DNA of 64,000 nucleotides from assembly GCA_041394325.1 (NCBI GenBank), contig JAWKIJ010000001.1:1612001-1676000 (forward strand), in the 5' to 3' direction. The position numbers were made by a program, and so were the translations under genes. This stretch comes from JAWKIJ01 sp041394325. GTDB lineage: Bacteria; Actinomycetota; Acidimicrobiia; Acidimicrobiales; Microtrichaceae. Under the pieces are notes generated by a model that was not told the DNA's origin, did no database searches, and saw nothing but the letters and a program-made list of their open reading frames with translations. Positions 20,207 through 28,694 of the stretch are shown here, piece by piece. Position 1 is the first letter of the stretch. Every line of letters starts with the position of its first letter.

Positions 20207-21313
20207 ATGAAGGGTCTCATCCTCTCCGGCGGTGCGGGAACGCGCCTTCGGCCGATCACTCACACCAAGGCCAAGCAGCTCGTACCCGTGGCGAACCAGC
20301 CGATCCTGTTCTACGGGTTGCGGGACATGGTCGAGGCGGGGATCACCGAGATCGGCATCATCACCGGCGAGACCGGGGCCGAGGTCCGTGAAGCGGTGGG
20401 CGACGGCAGCCGGTTCGGGGCCGAGGTCACCTACATTCCCCAGGACGCTCCCCTCGGACTCGCCCACTGTGTGGTGATCGCGCGGGAGTTCCTCGGCGAC
20501 GACGACTTCGTCATGTACCTGGGCGACAACATGTTGCAGCAGGGCCTCGTCGACTTCGTGGCCGCCTTCGAGGACGAGACCCACCGCAGCAACACCCCCA
20601 CGCTCCATGACGATCACGAGGCCCCGTCCGCTCAGATCCTCCTGAGCGAGGTACCCGATCCGCACCGCTTCGGGATCGCGGAGGTCGACGGCGACGGACG
20701 GGTCCTGCACCTCGTCGAGAAGCCCGAGGATCCACCGTCGAACCTGGCACTCGTCGGCGTGTACCTGTTCACCAAGGCGATCCACGAAGCGGTCGCGTCG
20801 ATCGAGCCGTCACCGCGCGGGGAACTGGAGATCACCGACGCCATCCAATGGTTGATCGACCACGGACACCGGGTGCGACACGACGTGCTCACCGGCTGGT
20901 GGCTCGACACCGGCAAGAAGGACCCGCTGCTGGAGTCCAACCGGCGGGTGCTGGAGGAGATCGAGCCGCGGATCGACGGGACCGTCGACGAGGAGTCCGA
21001 GGTGGACGGTCGTGTCGTGATCGAGGAAGGTGCCCAACTCGTGCGGAGCCACGTGCGCGGGCCGGCGATCATCGGTGCTCGGACCAGGTTGGTCGACGCG
21101 TTCGTGGGCCCCTTCACCTCCGTCGCGTCGGACTGCACGATCACCGCGTCGGAGATCGAGAACTCGGTAGTGCTGCACCACGCGACGATCGACGGTGTAC
21201 CTCGGCTGGTCGACTCCCTGATCGGGCGTGACACGATGGTGGTGCGGTCGGGTCAGAGACCCAAGGCCACGCGCCTGATGATCGGCGACGACTGCAACGT
21301 CGACCTCGTCTGA
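20207..21313 (+). CDS. rmlA: Glucose-1-phosphate thymidylyltransferase, long form
   Basis: A 368-residue nucleotidyltransferase that makes dTDP-glucose, the first step to dTDP-rhamnose and other deoxysugars. Signature GLILSGGAGTRLRPIT at the N-terminus, then QDAPLGLAHCV, YLGDNMLQQG and LVEKPEDPPSNLALVGVYLF. Residues beyond about 245 form a left-handed beta-helix (GRVVIEEGAQLV, AIIGARTRLVDAFVGP), which marks the long RmlA/StrD-like form. The ATG at 20207 leads directly into the motif. The epimerase gene follows after 120 bases. Confidence 0.92.
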   Translation: MKGLILSGGAGTRLRPITHTKAKQLVPVANQPILFYGLRDMVEAGITEIGIITGETGAEVREAVGDGSRFGAEVTYIPQDAPLGLAHCVVIAREFLGDDDFVMYLGDNMLQQGLVDFVAAFEDETHRSNTPTLHDDHEAPSAQILLSEVPDPHRFGIAEVDGDGRVLHLVEKPEDPPSNLALVGVYLFTKAIHEAVASIEPSPRGELEITDAIQWLIDHGHRVRHDVLTGWWLDTGKKDPLLESNRRVLEEIEPRIDGTVDEESEVDGRVVIEEGAQLVRSHVRGPAIIGARTRLVDAFVGPFTSVASDCTITASEIENSVVLHHATIDGVPRLVDSLIGRDTMVVRSGQRPKATRLMIGDDCNVDLV

Positions 21314-21433
21314 GGATCCATCCGCGAGACTGTCGAAGGGCCGACACGGGGGTCCCCCCGACGACCCGAACCCCACCCTGCCCGGGTGGGCCGACCCACG
21401 AACCGACCAACAGGACCCGAGGTGGACCACGAC

Positions 21434-22000
21434 ATGGCAACCGTGACCGAACGACCCGAGATCGCGGGTGTGTACCAGGTGGAACCCCAGCGCTTCGGCG
21501 ACGACCGGGGCTACTTCGTCGAGACCTACCGTCGGGAGTGGTTTCCCAATGGCCGCGAGATGCTCCAGGGCAACCGCGGCAACCGCATCGCCGGGTGCAT
21601 CGTCGGCCTTCACTACCACCTGCACCAGGCCGACTACTGGTACGTCCCCTTCGGTCACGCGCGGGTGGTGCTGCACGACCTGCGCCAGGGGTCGCCGACC
21701 GACGGTGCCACCCTGTCCCTGGACATGGGCGAGGTCGACGGCGGGGAGAACAACCACATCGGGCTCTTCATCCCCCCCGGCGTCGCACACGGATTCGCAT
21801 CGCTCACCGACATGGCGATCACCTACCTGGTGGACAACTACTACAACCCCGCCGACGAACGCGGGGTTGCGTGGGACGATCCGGCCGTCGAGGCCGATTG
21901 GGGTCTCGCCGATCCGATCCTGTCCGACCGAGACCGCACCAACCCGCGTCGGGACGCCCTCGACCCGATGTTCCAGCCGCACTTCAGCCTGCGCACCTGA
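21434..22000 (+). CDS. dTDP-4-dehydrorhamnose 3,5-epimerase-like protein
   Basis: A 188-residue cupin of the RmlC family. Matching blocks are FGDDRGYFVETYRREW, LHYHLHQADYWYVPFGHARVVLHDLR and FIPPGVAHGFASLTDMAITYLVDNYYNP. The usual R-G-x-H-x-Q/H of the active site appears as GLHYHLHQ. Reaction: epimerises dTDP-4-keto-6-deoxyglucose at C3 and C5. No rmlB or rmlD is next to it, so the end sugar is unknown. The ATG at 21434 is the first sensible start. Confidence 0.85.
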   Translation: MATVTERPEIAGVYQVEPQRFGDDRGYFVETYRREWFPNGREMLQGNRGNRIAGCIVGLHYHLHQADYWYVPFGHARVVLHDLRQGSPTDGATLSLDMGEVDGGENNHIGLFIPPGVAHGFASLTDMAITYLVDNYYNPADERGVAWDDPAVEADWGLADPILSDRDRTNPRRDALDPMFQPHFSLRT

Positions 22001-22011
22001 GCAGGTCGCCG

Positions 22012-22593
22012 ATGCCCCGCCGAAACCGGCCCATCGCGGTCCTCGCGGTGTTCGTGGCCCTGGTGGTCGGTGTCGCCGCCTGCGGTGACGATTCAACGCC
22101 CCGGTCGACGGCGTCGTCGCGTCCGACGACGTCCCGGCCGACCTCCGCACCCACGACCGTCGATGCCGTGTCGACGTCGACGACGCTCGGCACACCGACC
22201 ACGCGGCCGTTGACCGCCGTCGAGGCGGCGCTCGCAGGTGTGCTCTACATCGACTCATGCGGTTCGCCAGTACGTGAGCCCGGACACCTCGTGGTCGCCT
22301 GTGGTGACGGCTCCGCGGCGCTCCCCGGGCTCCGGTGGTCCATGTGGGGGGCCGAAGGAGCGTGGTCCGCCGGCTAGATGGAGATCGACGACTGCGATCC
22401 CACCTGCGTCGGCGGTCATAAGCGCTACTACACCGTCCTCGTGACGGCATCGGGTATCGACGTCGGCGAGGCCTCCGCCCGGTACACCCGGTTGCGGATC
22501 GACTTCACCGGAGCGGTTCCGCCGGGTCGCGAACGCAGCGAGGTGCTCGACCTGCCACCGCACCCCGACCACGCGGGTGACACAGCGTCCTAG
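22012..22593 (+). pseudogene. Lipoprotein of unknown function interrupted by an in-frame TAG
   Basis: Begins with a lipoprotein signal (AVFVALVVGVAAC, cysteine near residue 24) and a Ser/Thr/Pro-rich spacer, then ALAGVLYIDSCGSPVREPGHLVVACGDG. A TAG at 22375-22377 stops it at 121 residues, but the same frame goes on with MEIDDCDPTCVGGHKRYY to 22593, giving about 193 residues without the stop. Secreted actinomycete lipoproteins often have this paired-cysteine layout (SCG...C...DDCxPxC), so the downstream part probably belongs to the same protein. It may be a true nonsense mutation or a base error. Function unknown. Confidence 0.6.
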
Positions 22594-22603
22594 TGTGACC
22601 GCC

Positions 22604-24028
22604 ATGTCCGACGCCGACTCGTTCCTCGACTCGCTCTATCCGTACCGCAGGCGCTTCCAAACCCACCGCCGCCTCCCACCCACCGGGGTCCCTCGCGCCG
22701 AGATCCTGAGCGAACTCGAGGTGATGGCGTCGGAGGAGGACGCGAAGGGCGACAAGGGCATGGTGTCGGGGTCGATCTACCACGGTGACCACGACCACTA
22801 CCACTTCCTCACCGAGGCGTTCGAGGCCTTCGCGCACGCCAACGTGTTGCAGCGTGACATGTATCCCAGCTCGACCAAGCTCGAGGGCGAGATCGTGTCG
22901 ATGACCCTCGGCATGTTCGGCGGCGACGGCGCCCCCGAGGCGTGTGGAGTGTTGACCTCGGGTGGGTCGGAGTCGTTGATGACCGCCGTGTACACCTACC
23001 GGGAGTGGGCCCGGGAGACCAAGGGGATCACCGAACCCGAGATGATCTGGCCGGTCACGGCCCACTGTGCACTCGACAAGGGCGCTCACTACTTCGGGGT
23101 GAAGGTGCTCCATGCCCCGGTCACCGACGACTTCCGTGCCGACGTCGACTGGATCCGCGACCACATCGGTCCCAACACGATCGCCGTCGCGGCCTCCGCC
23201 GGCACCTACCCCCACGGTGTCGTTGATCCGATCGCCGAGATCGGCGCGGTGTGCGCCGACGCGGGGATCGGCTTCCACGTGGACGGATGCCTCGGCGGAT
23301 TCATCCTGGCGTGGGCTTCCAGGTGCGGCGTCGAGGTCCCCGCGTTCGACTTCGGGGTTCGAGGCGTCACGTCACTGTCCGCCGACACCCACAAGTTCGG
23401 CTACGCGCTCAAGGGAACCTCGGTGCTCATGTACGCGAACAAGGAGCTGCGCGCGCACCAGTACTTCACCGCCGGTGGCTGGCCCGGCGGCATCTACCTG
23501 TCGCCCGGAATGGCGGGCAGCCGGTCGGGCGGCCTGATCGCGGCGACCTGGGCGGCCATGGTCAACCTGGGGGAACAGGGTTACCTCGACATCGCGAAGG
23601 GGATCTTCGACACGGCGGCCACGTTGCGTGACGGTATCGACGCGATCCCCGAACTGCGGGTGCTCGGCAAGCCGTACTTCCTGGTCGCGTTCTCCGGGGC
23701 ACTCGGATCGGACGGCGCGCCCGTCGTCGACATCTACCACGTCAACGACGCGCTCGCGAAGCGGGGCTGGCGGATGAACGGGCTCCAGTTCCCCGACGCG
23801 GTCCACTTCTGCATCACCCGTCCCAACACCGCGCCCGGCCTGATCGAGCAGTTCCTCGACGACCTCCAGGAGTCGGTCGACGACGCCATGAAGGTGCCGG
23901 AGGGTCAGGCACCCGAGAGCGGCGCGCTCTACGGTCTGTCGGGCACCGGACCCGACGGGGTGAAGATGGTCGAGGACATGCTCGCGGGCGCGCTCGACGC
24001 GTTCTACGCCGTTCCCGACCAGGTCTGA
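22604..24028 (+). CDS. PLP-dependent lyase of the sphingosine-1-phosphate lyase/decarboxylase family
   Basis: A 474-residue fold-type I enzyme. The PLP lysine is in SADTHKFGYALKGTS, which matches sphingosine-1-phosphate lyases (THKYGYAPKG) better than glutamate decarboxylases. Other marks: VSGSIYHGD, LTSGGSESL for phosphate binding, HVDGCLGGFIL with the PLP aspartate, and a YLSPGMAGSRSGG C-terminal part. No membrane anchor is present, as in other bacterial members. It would split a phosphorylated long-chain base, or decarboxylate an amino acid; the sequence cannot decide. The ATG at 22604 follows the lipoprotein end by ten bases. The kinase gene begins six bases after the stop. Confidence 0.87.
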   Translation: MSDADSFLDSLYPYRRRFQTHRRLPPTGVPRAEILSELEVMASEEDAKGDKGMVSGSIYHGDHDHYHFLTEAFEAFAHANVLQRDMYPSSTKLEGEIVSMTLGMFGGDGAPEACGVLTSGGSESLMTAVYTYREWARETKGITEPEMIWPVTAHCALDKGAHYFGVKVLHAPVTDDFRADVDWIRDHIGPNTIAVAASAGTYPHGVVDPIAEIGAVCADAGIGFHVDGCLGGFILAWASRCGVEVPAFDFGVRGVTSLSADTHKFGYALKGTSVLMYANKELRAHQYFTAGGWPGGIYLSPGMAGSRSGGLIAATWAAMVNLGEQGYLDIAKGIFDTAATLRDGIDAIPELRVLGKPYFLVAFSGALGSDGAPVVDIYHVNDALAKRGWRMNGLQFPDAVHFCITRPNTAPGLIEQFLDDLQESVDDAMKVPEGQAPESGALYGLSGTGPDGVKMVEDMLAGALDAFYAVPDQV

Positions 24029-24034
24029 GCCGTC

Positions 24035-25636
24035 GTGTCGGGCATCGGGACGAACCGATCCGCGGCCGGGCCGACCGTGGACGGAGCGGATCTGCGAGCG
24101 GTACGCGACGAGCGTTACGTCCTCGCCGTCGACTTCGGTACCGGCGGCCCCAAGGTCGGGGTGGTGTCACTCACCGGCAAGGTGGCCCACCAGGTGGTGC
24201 ACACCGTCGAAACGACCTATTTGCCGGGTGGCGGCGCGACGCAGGATCCGGTGCAGTGGTGGGATCTGGTGCGCACCGCGGCGACCGACGTCCTCGACGC
24301 GTCGGGCATCGAGCGTGGCCATGTCGTCGCGGTCAGCGTCACCGGGCAGTGGGCTTCGACGGTCCCCGTCGACGAGGCCGGCATCCCGGTGGGGCCGGTG
24401 GTGATGTGGATGGACAGCCGCGGCGGCCCCGAGGTTCGGCGACGGGTCGGGGGGCCGGTGGCGGGCTACAAGCCCCGTCCGATCGCCGAGTTCATCCGGC
24501 GTTCCGGGGGAGCGCCGTCCCTCGACGGAGCCGATCCGATCGGCCATCGTCTCCACCTCAAGACCGGTGAGCCCGCCGTTTGGGCCGCCGCCCGTTGGAT
24601 GCTCGAACCCGTCGACTACCTGTCGATGTGCTTCACCGGCCGCGCGGTCGCGTCACCGGCGTCGATGACCGGATCGTGGTTGGTCGACACCCGCAACCCC
24701 GCCTCGACGGCCTACGACCCGGTGCTCGTCGCGCTCGGCGGCACGGGTGAGGAGAAGCTCCCGCCGCTCGTACCGTTCGGTTCGATCATCGGTACCGTGC
24801 GCGAGCCGGTGGCGAACGAACTGGGTCTCGGCGACGACGTCGTCGTCGTCACGGGCTCACCCGACCTGCACACCGCTGCCCTGGGCACCGGAGCGGTGGG
24901 ACGCGGCGAGGCGAACATGGCGGTCAGTACTACTGGATGGATCAGCCTTGTCACCGGCCGCAAGAAGACCGACATCATTCGTCAGGTCGCCACGGTGCCC
25001 GGGCTCGACACCTCCGGCTACCTGGTCGCCAACAACCACGAGACGGCCGGGATGTGCCTCGCCTGGTTGCGGGGCGTGCTCGGGGGCGAGCCGTCATTCG
25101 ACGAGCTGACCGATTTGGCAGCGGGGAGCGAGGCGGGCGCCGGAGGGGTGCTGTTCACCCCCTGGCTCAAGGGTGAGCGCTCGCCGATTGCCGACGGTCG
25201 TGCACGGGCCGGTTTCCACAACCTGTCGTTGGGCACGACACGGGCCGACCTCGTCAGGGCGGTCATGGAGGGTGTGGCCTACAACAACCGTTGGCTCCAC
25301 GACGCGGTCGAGCGGTTCGTGGGTGGACGGCTCGACAACCTTCGCTTCTTCGGTGGCGGCGCACAGTCCTCGCTGTGGTGCCAGATCCATGCGGATGTCA
25401 TGGATCGGACCATCGAGCAGGTGGCCGATCCGCTCTACTGCGGCCTTCGCGGCGCCGCGCTGCTCGCCTCTCGGTCGTTGGGGGCGGTCGACCGCTCCGA
25501 GCTGCGCTCCCTCGTCGAGGTCGCGCAGGTGTACACGCCGGACCCCGCGAACCGGGCCGTGTACGACCGGTTGTTCGCCGAGTTCCCGGGCCTGTACGGG
25601 GCACAGAAGAAGATGTTCCATCGGCTGAACGGGTGA
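24035..25636 (+). CDS. FGGY-family carbohydrate kinase
   Basis: A 533-residue kinase of the xylulokinase/glycerol kinase fold. The phosphate-1 loop is AVDFGTGGPKVGVV, the second FGGY mark is near FFGGGAQSSLWCQIHADVM, and AVSVTGQWAS corresponds to the usual TGQ segment. Substrate unknown: it lacks the pentose-specific context of an araB or xylB operon. It starts with GTG at 24035, and its stop overlaps the next start (GTGA at 25633), so it is coupled to the ceramidase-like gene. Confidence 0.85.
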   Translation: MSGIGTNRSAAGPTVDGADLRAVRDERYVLAVDFGTGGPKVGVVSLTGKVAHQVVHTVETTYLPGGGATQDPVQWWDLVRTAATDVLDASGIERGHVVAVSVTGQWASTVPVDEAGIPVGPVVMWMDSRGGPEVRRRVGGPVAGYKPRPIAEFIRRSGGAPSLDGADPIGHRLHLKTGEPAVWAAARWMLEPVDYLSMCFTGRAVASPASMTGSWLVDTRNPASTAYDPVLVALGGTGEEKLPPLVPFGSIIGTVREPVANELGLGDDVVVVTGSPDLHTAALGTGAVGRGEANMAVSTTGWISLVTGRKKTDIIRQVATVPGLDTSGYLVANNHETAGMCLAWLRGVLGGEPSFDELTDLAAGSEAGAGGVLFTPWLKGERSPIADGRARAGFHNLSLGTTRADLVRAVMEGVAYNNRWLHDAVERFVGGRLDNLRFFGGGAQSSLWCQIHADVMDRTIEQVADPLYCGLRGAALLASRSLGAVDRSELRSLVEVAQVYTPDPANRAVYDRLFAEFPGLYGAQKKMFHRLNG

Positions 25637-27792
25637 ACGACCGAGTGGCCGCCGACCCCCAGCCCCATCCCGTCGGCCACACGCCGGAAGGGGCGGCGAT
25701 CGCCACCGCACTCGATCGCTTCGAAGGTCGGGCGTCGGGGCGCATCCACTTCTCGGTACGTCACCGAGCCCGGACGCGGCCTCACGTCGACGGCTTGCTG
25801 GCCGGCGCGGCGCGGTGTGACATCACCCCACCGCCGGGAATGCCGAAGGCCGGCTACTCGTCCAACGCTCACGACGGCTCGGGGTTCCGCACACGCCTGC
25901 GCGCGAGCGTCCTGTACCTGCGTTCGGGCACGACGGCCATCGCGTTGGTGCAGTGCGATCTGTTGGGTGGGTCGTCGGTACTCCAGCACTGCATCGCCGA
26001 CGCGGTCGCCCCCCACACCGACGTCGATCTCTCGGGGCTCATGATCGGGGCCACCCACACCCATGCCGGGCCCGGCCAGTTCTCCGGAACCGACTTCTAC
26101 AACCGCTTCGCCTCGAACCGGAGCGGTTTCGATCCGGCATGGACGCAGTTCCTCGTGCGGCGTATTGCCGAGGCGGTCGTCGAGGCCTATCGCGCCCGCC
26201 GACCGGCTCTTCTCGCGGTCGGCACCACCGAGGTGTGGGGTGCTACCCGAAACCGCTCCCTCGACCCCCACCTGTGCAACGAGACGGTTCCCGACAAGCG
26301 GGCCGACGCGCAACGGAAGTTCTTCAACATCAATCCGGCGCTCCATCTCCTCCGAGTGGACGACGCGCACAGCGGCGAGCCCCTCGGCACCGCGGTGGTG
26401 TTCAGCGTGCACGGCACCGGCATTTCCCAGCACGCCCGCGAGTACAACGCCGATCTGTGGAGCTATCTGGTCGACGAACTCGGCCACCACGTCGAGTCGA
26501 CACGTGGTCGCGCCGGAGTGATCGGCGCGATGCAGGGAACCCATGCCGACATGGCCCCGGCGTTGCAGCCGGGTCGGGCCGGACACCCCGAGGCCAAGCG
26601 GATCGGGCGAAGGGTGGGCCGCGCGGCCGCCGACCTGTACGACCGGCTCGGATCCTCCTTGTCCGGCTCGGTGGCGCTGGGCGCGGCGTTCCGTGAGATC
26701 GACCTGCACGGCGGTGCCTCGATCGACGGGGTGACGTTGCCCGACCGACCGGCGGTCGGGGCCGCGCTGGTCGCGGGGGCCGCGGAGAACCTCACGCCGG
26801 TCGTCAACCATCTCCCTCCGTTCAGGGCGGGGTTCCCGAAGCCGTTCGCGAGCCACGGCCCCCAGGGCGAGAAGTGGGTGCTCGGAGGCCGGCTCCAGCG
26901 GTACGTCCTACCGCTGGAGGCCTTCCCGCGCACATTGCCGTTGCAGATCCTCCGGGTGGGCGACACCGCGATAGTCGGCGTGCCGTTCGAGGCGACGCTC
27001 GAGTCGGGCCGCCGCCTCGCGTCGGCCGCGGGCCGCGCCATGGAGGGGGTGGCCGAACGGATCGTCGTGTCGTCGGTTGCCAACGAGTACTGCGGCTACG
27101 TCGCGACCGCCGAGGAGTACCGCCGTCAGTTCTACGAGGGCGGCCACACGATCTACGGACCCAACACCCAACGCTTCCTCGCAGCGCACGTCGGCGACCT
27201 CGCCGCCCGGCTTGCGGCGGCCCCGACCTCGATGGTCGTCGACGCGCCCGAGGAGCGGCACTGGAGCCTTCACGTGCATCGCTACCTCGCCCTTCCGGAG
27301 GCCGCCGGAACCGGCGAGACCCGGTCCGGTCGCGATGGCAGGCGGTCCACCGGACGGACGGGAGGGAGGGTCGGCAGGAGTTCGCTGGGAGCGCCGCGCT
27401 ATGTCGATGCGACCTCCGACGAGCAGGGCTACTGGGAGTTCCGTTGGCGGGACGCGGCCCCTGGCGACCTGGTGTGGCACGAGCCGATCGTCCGGCTGGA
27501 GCAGCGACAAGTCGCCCGTCGGGCGGCGCCCGCCGCGCCGGGAACTCCCGATCCCGTGCTCGTCGATGGCTCCGTCGCCTCGGGGTCCGGCGGGTGGGTT
27601 CCCGCCGTGCACGACGGACGAACCGTCGACGATCAGGGAACCGACGTGGAGGTCCGCCTCCTGGGCACCGATCGCCTGTGCTGGACCTACGCGGCCCGGT
27701 GGCACGATCCGCCCTTCGTCGACGGTGTGCAGCACCGGTTCGTCGTGGTTGGGTCGGGTGCGGCCGAGTTGACGTCACCCGCGTTCGACTGA
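25633..27792 (+). CDS. Neutral/alkaline ceramidase-like protein
   Basis: A 719-residue protein with the neutral ceramidase layout: AARCDITPPPG opening, zinc ligands in ATHTHAGPG and VFSVHGTGI, and the C-terminal NEYCGYVATAEEYRRQFYEGG with the remaining ligands, then a beta-sandwich. In family enzymes the nucleophile serine lies in a G-D-x-S-P-N segment; here the matching stretch reads THADMAPAL, with alanine at the serine position. There is no clear signal peptide, whereas ceramidases are usually secreted. It may be inactive as a ceramidase or act on another amide. An Arg/Gly-rich insert (about 565-590) is not conserved. GTG start at 25633. Confidence 0.82.
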   Translation: MNDRVAADPQPHPVGHTPEGAAIATALDRFEGRASGRIHFSVRHRARTRPHVDGLLAGAARCDITPPPGMPKAGYSSNAHDGSGFRTRLRASVLYLRSGTTAIALVQCDLLGGSSVLQHCIADAVAPHTDVDLSGLMIGATHTHAGPGQFSGTDFYNRFASNRSGFDPAWTQFLVRRIAEAVVEAYRARRPALLAVGTTEVWGATRNRSLDPHLCNETVPDKRADAQRKFFNINPALHLLRVDDAHSGEPLGTAVVFSVHGTGISQHAREYNADLWSYLVDELGHHVESTRGRAGVIGAMQGTHADMAPALQPGRAGHPEAKRIGRRVGRAAADLYDRLGSSLSGSVALGAAFREIDLHGGASIDGVTLPDRPAVGAALVAGAAENLTPVVNHLPPFRAGFPKPFASHGPQGEKWVLGGRLQRYVLPLEAFPRTLPLQILRVGDTAIVGVPFEATLESGRRLASAAGRAMEGVAERIVVSSVANEYCGYVATAEEYRRQFYEGGHTIYGPNTQRFLAAHVGDLAARLAAAPTSMVVDAPEERHWSLHVHRYLALPEAAGTGETRSGRDGRRSTGRTGGRVGRSSLGAPRYVDATSDEQGYWEFRWRDAAPGDLVWHEPIVRLEQRQVARRAAPAAPGTPDPVLVDGSVASGSGGWVPAVHDGRTVDDQGTDVEVRLLGTDRLCWTYAARWHDPPFVDGVQHRFVVVGSGAAELTSPAFD

Positions 27793-27862
27793 ACCCGACC
27801 CCTCCCCGGGTGAGGTCACGGCGGCTCCCGGTCCGACGTGCTCCACCTGCTACACCGTTCCG

Positions 27863-28645
27863 ATGCTCGACGTGCACCAGGAGCAACGACTCCGGATCCT
27901 CACACTCCGCCGGCCCGAAGCGCTCAACGCGTTCGACGAGGCTCTCTACGACGCGCTCGCCGGCGCGCTCGCCGCGGCCGCGGCCGACGACTCGGTCGCG
28001 GTGGTCGTGCTCACCGGCGAGGGTCGGGCGTTCTCGGCGGGCCAGGACCTGGTCGAGATGGGGGAGCGGATCGCCAACCCCGACTTCGAACCGGGCGAGT
28101 ACGGGTTTCCCGGCCTGATCGACGAGCTCGCCGCGTTCCCCAAGCCGCTGGTGCTGGCGGTCAACGGCCTGGGTCTAGGGCTCGGTGCCACGATCCTCGG
28201 TTTCGGGGACCTCGTGTTCATGGCGGAGGGCGCGCGCCTGAAGTGTCCGTTCACCTCCCTCGGGGTCGCGCCCGAGGCGGCGTCGAGCCTGTTGTTCGCG
28301 CGGCTGGTCGGTCACCAACAGGCGGCGTGGGTGCTGATGAGCTCGGAGTGGATCTCATCGGAGGAGGCCGCCGCGATGGGTCTGGTGTTCAAGGTCGTGC
28401 CCGACGACGATCTGCTCGACGTGACCTTGGCACATGCTCGGCTCCTTGCCTCCAAGCCGATCAGTTCGCTGATGGCCGTGAAGGAGACGATGACCGCGGG
28501 CAGGATCGAGGCCACCCGTGCGGCCCGCGACCACGAGGACGCGGCGTTCCAACGCCTGATGGGCGGGCCGGCCAATATGGAGGCGCTCGCCGCCTTCGCC
28601 GAAGGTCGACCCGCCGACTTCACGAACCTTCCACCAGGGTGGTAG
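27863..28645 (+). CDS. Enoyl-CoA hydratase/isomerase family protein
   Basis: A 260-residue crotonase-fold protein. CoA-binding segment GEGRAFSAGQDLVEMG and oxyanion loop LAVNGLGLGLGATI. The second catalytic segment reads GVAPEAASSLLFARLVG, which carries one glutamate, as in delta3,delta2-enoyl-CoA isomerases (PEGxSS), not the two-glutamate hydratase pattern, so isomerase is my preferred reading. It lies 70 bases after the ceramidase-like gene on the same strand and could share its transcript. Confidence 0.87.
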   Translation: MLDVHQEQRLRILTLRRPEALNAFDEALYDALAGALAAAAADDSVAVVVLTGEGRAFSAGQDLVEMGERIANPDFEPGEYGFPGLIDELAAFPKPLVLAVNGLGLGLGATILGFGDLVFMAEGARLKCPFTSLGVAPEAASSLLFARLVGHQQAAWVLMSSEWISSEEAAAMGLVFKVVPDDDLLDVTLAHARLLASKPISSLMAVKETMTAGRIEATRAARDHEDAAFQRLMGGPANMEALAAFAEGRPADFTNLPPGW

Positions 28646-28694
28646 CGGCGAGGCGGGTTCGGTCAGCCGGTGATGGGCCCGGTGGCCGGTCCGC

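Noticed and set aside
22604..24028. Glutamate decarboxylase
   Set aside because: The PLP lysine segment and closing region fit the sphingosine-1-phosphate lyase branch better, although an amino-acid decarboxylase is not excluded.
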